Assembly (NCBI GenBank): GCA_030592655.1
Contig: JAUVIQ010000090.1
Location: forward strand, 1 to 11,240
Origin: Planctomycetales bacterium
Lineage (GTDB): Bacteria; Planctomycetota; Phycisphaerae; SM23-33
Direction of reading: 5' to 3'
Length of the DNA stretch: 11,240 bases
Below, piece by piece: positions 7,857-11,240 of the stretch; positions within the stretch are counted from its first letter, which is position 1; the number at the start of each line of letters is the position of its first letter. The translations under genes were made by a program, and so were the position numbers. Under the pieces are notes generated by a model. It made no database searches and had not been told where the DNA came from. It was given only the letters and a program-made list of their open reading frames with translations.

Positions 7857-7872
7857 GCCCCTTCGCCCAAAG

Positions 7873-7941
7873 CCGGCAGATGAGCGCAGCGAATCTGCCG
7901 GAATCGAAGCGTGCCGAAGCGCAGCGAATCTGCCGGAATCG
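7873..7941. repeat. 24-bp direct repeat with nested 9-bp hairpin
   Basis: The same 24 bases occur at 7883-7906 and 7918-7941 (35-bp period; each begins AGCGCAGCGAATC). In addition CCGGCAGAT (7873-7881) and ATCTGCCGG (7893-7901) form a perfect 9-bp stem with an 11-base loop, the right half of which lies in the first repeat copy. Confidence 0.85.
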
Positions 7942-7950
7942 GAGCGGAAC

Positions 7951-8050
7951 CAAACGGGCCGAAACGGGCCAATTCGGGCCAATTCGGGCCAATTGGGAAC
8001 GAATGGGAACCATTGGGGCCAATTGGGGCCAATACGGGCCAATTCGGGCC
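7951..8050. repeat. Ten-unit tandem array with exact 10-bp period
   Basis: Ten consecutive decamers, variants of AATTCGGGCC (7951, 7961, ... 8041). Seven or eight units end in GGGCC, and the 7991 and 8001 units end in GGGAAC instead. The period stays exactly 10 bp with no indel. Because three units equal 30 bp, all frames remain open, which creates artefactual ORFs with FGPNWP-like repeats. Confidence 0.9.
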
Positions 8051-8167
8051 AAAGGCAAAATGCGTAACTCTTTGATGTATAAGCACTTGCGATTTTCAAG
8101 CCGCGAATAACGCGAATTTTCAATAAATCGCCATTGCCTATATTGCCTAAACGGCCCAAGTTGTTCC

Positions 8168-8204
8168 ACGAATTACACGAATAAAGACGAATTTCACGAA
8201 TTAC
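8168..8204. repeat. Short array of ACGAAT-type 9-10 bp units
   Basis: Four consecutive units ACGAATTAC, ACGAATAAAG, ACGAATTTC, ACGAATTAC. A similar CGCGAATAA-CGCGAATTT pair lies just upstream near 8102-8120. Confidence 0.6.
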
Positions 8205-8224
8205 GGATTCCATTTTTCTGTTTT

Positions 8225-8242
8225 TCCCTGGTCCCAAATCCC
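8225..8242 (+). repeat. Dispersed TCCCTGGTCCCAA-type repeat, copy 1
   Basis: 18 bases that recur at 10826-10843 with one mismatch, in the same orientation, on the other side of the HEAT gene. A nearby ATCTGTTCTCTAT (from ~8258) also resembles ATCTGTTCCCTAAT near 10806. Confidence 0.7.
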
Positions 8243-8276
8243 AAAACCCGGGTCCCTATCTGTTCTCTATATTAAC

Positions 8277-8316
8277 TTTTGCGTTCGCGTTTGCGCGCGC
8301 AAACGCGAACGCAAAA
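8277..8316. repeat. Perfect 40-bp palindrome with no spacer
   Basis: Left half TTTTGCGTTCGCGTTTGCGC is the exact reverse complement of the right half; the centre is between 8296 and 8297, inside GCGCGCGC. The T-run is on the 5' side and the A-run on the 3' side on either strand, which is the wrong way round for an intrinsic terminator. Confidence 0.95.
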
Positions 8317-8385
8317 CGGATTGCGACGTCGTAAGTCCTTGGTGGCCTTAGGAAAAGTTTTTTTGGTTTTTTTATTTCCCCCGAT

Positions 8386-8425
8386 TTTTACGTTCACGTT
8401 TGCGCGCGCGAACGTCGACACAGCG
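8386..8425. repeat. Decayed second copy of the 40-bp palindrome
   Basis: Aligned without gaps to 8277-8316, the left 23 bases differ at only two positions (TTTTACGTTCACGTTTGCGCG...), while the right half has many changes and no longer pairs well. The same orientation and 109-bp offset suggest duplication followed by loss of symmetry. Confidence 0.7.
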
Positions 8426-8523
8426 CGGTCAAAATGGTCTCCCCCAAAAAAAAACTGTACCACTCAAAATGATAAATTTTACTAATCCATCTGCAATGGT
8501 AAGATGCTCGTGTTCGAGTTGAT

Positions 8524-8527
8524 GAGG
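8524..8527 (+). promoter_or_regulatory. Ribosome binding site choosing the HEAT-protein start
   Basis: GAGG six bases before the ATG at 8534. Upstream in-frame ATGs at 8504 and 8522 lack a well-spaced site and would place hydrophobic and acidic residues ahead of the basic N-terminus of the membrane anchor. Confidence 0.55.
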
Positions 8528-8533
8528 CTGACG

Positions 8534-10699
8534 ATGAAAATTCGGAAAAGACGGGTCATTTTGGGTGTGGTCGTCCTGGCCGTCCTGTCGGCGGGCGGCT
8601 GGTATTGGTACCACACCAGCACGGACGAATACAAAGCCCGGAAACTCGTTAAAGAGTTACGCGAATGCTACGTCATCGAAGATTCCGGCTCGATGAAGGA
8701 ATGGCTGATTGATCTGGGATTAATTACCGAAAAGGAACTCCGGGATTCCGACGAAATAGAAGAAGACATTATCTCACTTGGTAAAGAGGCCGTACCCGCA
8801 CTAATCGAGGCTCTCAAAGACAAAGTCGGCGAGATGCGGTGTGAGGCCATCGAACTTTTGAGGAAAATCGGCCCCGACGCAAGGGATGCGATTCCCGCAC
8901 TCATCCGCACTTTAGAAGACCAGGGCGAAGACGGAAACGTGCGGTGTTCCGCCGCCGAGGCGTTGGGGTCAATTGGCCCCAAATCCGGAGAAGTGATCTC
9001 CGCACTCATCAAAATTCTGGCGGATCAGGACGAGGCTGTGCGGTCTTCGGCTCGCTACGCCTTGCGTAATATCGGTCAGCCAGCCGTTCCTGACCTTCTC
9101 GATGCGTTGAAAGACAAGGACGTCTATCTGCGCATTCGTGCCGTCGGAGCATTACATGGCATCGCACCGGCGATTGCGGCGGAGAAGGGTCTTCCAGTTC
9201 TCGTCCTGGAATTGACTAATCAGGATAGTAGTGTTCGGAGGGAGGCTGTCGATACGTTGAGCATATGCGGCAAGGATGCTGTCCCGCACGTCATCGGCGT
9301 TTTGAAAGATGAGGACAGCGCCGTGCGTGCCGGCGCAGCCGTGGCATTGGCGCGTATCGACCCCAAGGTTGCGGCCAGGGAGGCGATTCCCAACCTTATC
9401 GAAGCCCTTGAACACGAGGACAGTAAAATCCGGCGCAACGCCGCCTTCGCCCTGGGGCATCTTGGTTCGTCGGCAAAAGAGGCTGTGCCTGCTTTGATTA
9501 AAGTCATGGAAGACGAAGACGAAGACGTGCGAACTTCTGCCATACATGCATTAACATCAATAGATCCGGCTGCAAAAGAAACCATTCCCACCTTTATCCG
9601 CGCCTTGAAAGACAGCGACCCCATGGTGCGGATCTTGGCCGTTAGGGCTTTAGGGAGGGCTGGGAAGAGTTCCGGGCAGGCCGTTGATGCCTTGATTGCG
9701 ACACTGGAAGACATAGACTTGCAATCCGATGCAGCAAAGGCGCTGAGGAACATAGGCCCAGAGGCAAAAAAGGCTATTCCCGCACTAATCGAGGCTTTGG
9801 AAGATAAAGATGGATTTGAAGATGAAGATAGTGATTTTCGGCACTTGGTTGCGGTGGCCCTGGGGGAAATCGCGCCCTCCGTTGCGATTAAAAAGGCCGT
9901 ACCAGTACTCATCAAGGACTTGAAGGATGAAGATGTTTGTGTGCGTCTTGGGGCCGCCGAGGCGTTGGCGGAAATTGCTCCCGTTACTACGGCCGAAAAG
10001 ACCGTTCCCATACTCATACAGGGCTTGAAAGAAGAAGATTCGTGGGTGAGGAGCGGGGTCGTCTATGCCTTGGGCAAGATAGGCCCGGCGGCGAAAGATG
10101 CTGTGCCGGCGCTTACTGAAGCGCTTAAGGACAAAAACGAAGACGAAGGCATGCCTCAAGCTGCTGCCGAGGCGCTGGGGAACATAGGTCCAGCGGCGAA
10201 GGAGGCTGTGCCTGCACTCATCCGGGCCTTAAAAGATGAAGACTTGCGATTCAATGCCGTCGAGGCGCTGGGGAAAATAGGCCCAGAGGCGAAAGAGGCA
10301 ATTCCCGCACTAATCAAAGTTTTGGAAGATGAAAATAGTTATGTTCGGCACACGGCTGCGGTGGCCCTGGGGCAAATCGCACACTCCGTTGCGATTGAAA
10401 AGGCCTTACCAGTACTCATCAAGGACTTGAGGGACGAAGATGCCTATGTGCGTCTTGGGGCCGCCGAGGCGTTGGTGGAAATTGCTCCCTCCACTGCGGT
10501 CGAAAAAACTGTTCCCATACTCATAAGGGGCTTGAAAGAAGAATATTTTGGAGATCGGCTTGATGCCGTCAAGGCTCTTGGCAAGATAGGCCCGGCGGCG
10601 AAGGATGCGATTCCCGCGCTCCGCAAAGCGCTGAAGGACAAAGACGAAGATGTTCGCAAAGCCGCCGCCGAGGCGCTGAAGAAAATCGAAGCGGAGTAA
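8534..10699 (+). CDS. Membrane-anchored HEAT-repeat (PBS-lyase HEAT-like) protein with 19 repeats
   Basis: 721 residues from the ATG at 8534. The N-terminus MKIRKRR is followed by one hydrophobic segment (~8-26, ending GGWYWY), which reads as a signal anchor; the positive-inside rule would put the repeats outside the cytoplasmic membrane. There is no lipobox. Residues ~30-83 are an acidic-basic helical linker. From ~84 to the end I count 19 HEAT units of 31-41 residues on the pattern AVPALIEALKDKD-x-VR-x-AA-x-ALG-x-IGP. Units 10-14 (A383-E557) and 15-19 (A558-E721) are a block duplication still obvious in DNA. No catalytic domain is present; such solenoids usually bind proteins, so a scaffold role is likely but the partner is unknown. 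It stands alone, facing away from rhaB. Starts at 8504 or 8522 would add 10 or 4 residues. Confidence 0.88.
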   Translation: MKIRKRRVILGVVVLAVLSAGGWYWYHTSTDEYKARKLVKELRECYVIEDSGSMKEWLIDLGLITEKELRDSDEIEEDIISLGKEAVPALIEALKDKVGEMRCEAIELLRKIGPDARDAIPALIRTLEDQGEDGNVRCSAAEALGSIGPKSGEVISALIKILADQDEAVRSSARYALRNIGQPAVPDLLDALKDKDVYLRIRAVGALHGIAPAIAAEKGLPVLVLELTNQDSSVRREAVDTLSICGKDAVPHVIGVLKDEDSAVRAGAAVALARIDPKVAAREAIPNLIEALEHEDSKIRRNAAFALGHLGSSAKEAVPALIKVMEDEDEDVRTSAIHALTSIDPAAKETIPTFIRALKDSDPMVRILAVRALGRAGKSSGQAVDALIATLEDIDLQSDAAKALRNIGPEAKKAIPALIEALEDKDGFEDEDSDFRHLVAVALGEIAPSVAIKKAVPVLIKDLKDEDVCVRLGAAEALAEIAPVTTAEKTVPILIQGLKEEDSWVRSGVVYALGKIGPAAKDAVPALTEALKDKNEDEGMPQAAAEALGNIGPAAKEAVPALIRALKDEDLRFNAVEALGKIGPEAKEAIPALIKVLEDENSYVRHTAAVALGQIAHSVAIEKALPVLIKDLRDEDAYVRLGAAEALVEIAPSTAVEKTVPILIRGLKEEYFGDRLDAVKALGKIGPAAKDAIPALRKALKDKDEDVRKAAAEALKKIEAE
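9680..10696 (+). repeat. Tandem duplication of a five-HEAT-unit block inside the gene
   Basis: 9680-10204 (units 10-14) aligns with 10205-10696 (units 15-19) at an offset of 525 bp, dropping to 507 bp after an 18-bp in-frame extra segment near 9811-9830 in unit 11. Long near-identical stretches remain, for example around 9901-9985 and 10408-10492. Both blocks open with an unusually short 31-residue unit. Confidence 0.85.
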
Positions 10700-10789
10700 A
10701 GAGCCGGCGGGTACCGTGGTCGCGGTGTTTGCCTGTCCCCTGGGGAAGAGCATGTCGCCCGACCGGAATCCGAACAGGAAACCGGGGGG
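10700..10789. other. Spacer after the HEAT gene
   Basis: GC-rich, with no gene seen and no clear stem followed by a T-run for the HEAT transcript. Confidence 0.4.
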
Positions 10790-10915
10790 CTAGTTTCTAT
10801 CTTTCATCTGTTCCCTAATCCCAAGTCCCTGGTCCCAAGTCCCTGACTTATCGTTTTCTACCGCATTCCAGCGGCTTAAACGATTACTGATTTCGTTGAC
10901 GCGTTGGATTGTCAT
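10790..10915 (-). CDS. Small 41-codon ORF coupled to the RhuM gene by TAATG, possibly a gene remnant
   Basis: The stop TAA of the RhuM gene and this ATG share a base (TAATG at 10917-10913), the usual layout for translational coupling. The peptide begins MTIQRVNEISNRLSRWN and ends in MKDRN. I recognise no family. Its second half (from codon ~24) is translated from the dispersed TCCCTGGTCCCAAG repeat read backwards, so either a longer gene was broken by that repeat or the ORF is fortuitous. RhuM genes often sit in restriction-modification or defence loci, where a coupled downstream gene would be unsurprising. Confidence 0.3.
   Translation of the reverse strand: MTIQRVNEISNRLSRWNAVENDKSGTWDQGLGIREQMKDRN
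10812..10845 (+). repeat. Dispersed TCCCTGGTCCCAA-type repeat, copy 2 (tandem)
   Basis: A 14-bp unit TCCCTRRTCCCAAG occurs twice in a row (10812-10825, 10826-10839), with the start of a third. The 18 bases at 10826-10843 match 8225-8242 with one mismatch. Confidence 0.75.
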
Positions 10916-11240
10916 TATTGCTCCCCTTCCAGGCGTTTAACTTCACGGTCGAAATCAGAAATATACTCTCTATCCTGCCGCTTGCGAAACACCTCATACT
11001 CACCTTCAGCTTTGAGCCTGGCCTCCAAAGCACTCACCCTGCCTGCATCTTCCAGGATCGGATAGTTCGCCAACTCCAGAAAACTGTTCAGGAAACTAAC
11101 CCAATCCGGCATTTTCATCACTTGCTCCCGTTGGGCACGGTTTTCCGCCAAGTCAAGGTAGGCCGAGACGATACGGTTAAGCTCCTTAACATGGGCCTCG
11201 TTGAGATAGTTCTTTGCGACCGACACATCGGATTTGAGGA
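10915..11240 (-). CDS. RhuM-family protein, C-terminal part (5' end beyond the window)
   Basis: 108 codons are open from the right edge to the TAA at 10917-10915. The translation LKSDVSVAKNYLNE...KELNRIVSAYLDLAE...FRKRQDREYISDFD is the characteristic C-terminus of the virulence RhuM family (PF13310), as I know it from sequences such as DVTVAKNYLNEDEIKELNRIV. The name comes from Salmonella pathogenicity island 3, but the molecular function is not established; many copies lie beside type I restriction systems or in genomic islands. The GTG at 11226 is not the real start: the preceding codons (L-K-S-D) already fit the family, and a full protein is usually about 330-350 residues, so roughly two thirds is missing. 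Its presence hints that accessory or defence DNA begins at this edge. Confidence 0.88.
   Translation of the reverse strand, partial: LKSDVSVAKNYLNEAHVKELNRIVSAYLDLAENRAQREQVMKMPDWVSFLNSFLELANYPILEDAGRVSALEARLKAEGEYEVFRKRQDREYISDFDREVKRLEGEQ

Larger units (their letters stand above)
7805..8533. other. Gene-free repeat mosaic between rhaB and the HEAT-repeat gene
   Basis: About 730 bp without a credible gene. From left to right: rhaB promoter; direct repeat plus hairpin (7873-7941); 10-bp array (7951-8050); ACGAAT-type units (8168-8204); a dispersed TCCCTGGTCCCAA repeat (8225-8242); a perfect palindrome (8277-8316) and its decayed copy (8386-8425), separated by T-rich tracts. Open frames here on both strands have repetitive, low-complexity translations and no ribosome binding sites. 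The last ~75 bp before the HEAT gene are AT-rich and probably hold its promoter, but no good -35/-10 pair stands out. Confidence 0.75.

Noticed and set aside
7873..8050. CRISPR array
   Set aside because: Units are contiguous decamers and a two-copy repeat; there are no spacers of regular length between conserved repeats and no cas genes.
7805..8086. 94-codon N-terminal extension of rhaB
   Set aside because: It reads the 10-bp array as FGPNWP-like repeats and covers the predicted promoter; the ATG at 7804 has a good ribosome binding site and begins right before the FGGY N-terminus.
7797..8237. Overlapping small ORFs on both strands in the repeat spacer
   Set aside because: All translate repeat DNA, which stays open because 10-bp units in multiples of three keep every frame; no ribosome binding sites or family resemblance.
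8277..8316. Palindrome as an intrinsic terminator
   Set aside because: No U-run follows the stem on either strand; the T and A runs are inside the stem on the wrong sides.
8272..8485. Small ORFs across the palindromes
   Set aside because: Translations are made of the palindrome and homopolymer tracts; no start context.
11224..11226. GTG at 11226 as the start of a 103-residue protein
   Set aside because: Codons upstream of it to the window edge continue the RhuM family sequence, so the gene is cut by the edge and does not start there.

Overview
The window looks like a chromosomal stretch of a Gram-negative, probably anaerobic or facultative bacterium: moderately high GC, five recognisable housekeeping or catabolic genes, and unusually repeat-rich spacers. 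The gene mix (ADP-forming acyl-CoA synthetase, CoA-transferase/GNAT fusion, non-E. coli-type rhamnose isomerase, HEAT-repeat protein) and the spacer repeats would fit a Planctomycetota/Phycisphaerae-like organism. That placement is a guess from style, not from a marker gene.

Left third, minus strand (4866 down to 1): an ADP-forming acetate/acyl-CoA ligase, then, 13 bp on, an acetyl-CoA hydrolase/transferase fused to a C-terminal GNAT acetyltransferase, then, after 79 bp, aspartate-semialdehyde dehydrogenase running off the left edge. The first two look like one operon for interconverting acyl-CoA and acids with ATP gain or CoA transfer. asd belongs to aspartate-family and diaminopimelate synthesis and may be read from its own promoter.

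Middle (5085 to 7804): a convergent rhamnose-catabolism pair, an L-rhamnose isomerase-type enzyme on plus (all metal ligands present with Pseudomonas RhaI spacing) and rhamnulokinase on minus. Between them is a REPIN-like inverted repeat: two 30-bp arms, each arm itself a hairpin. Both genes take their stop codon from the same position of the two arms, and the kinase looks short at its C-terminus. The rhamnulose-1-phosphate aldolase step is not in the window.

7805 to 8533 is a ~730-bp gene-free mosaic: a likely rhaB promoter, a 35-bp-period direct repeat with a nested hairpin, a 10-bp-period array, a short ACGAAT-type array, a TCCCTGGTCCCAA repeat, and a perfect 40-bp palindrome with a decayed copy 109 bp on.

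8534 to 10699 (plus) encodes a membrane-anchored protein of 19 HEAT repeats whose last ten arose by duplication of a five-repeat block. The right edge (minus strand) holds the C-terminal part of a RhuM-family protein, with a TAATG-coupled 41-codon ORF behind it whose 3' half is made of the same dispersed repeat seen upstream of the HEAT gene.
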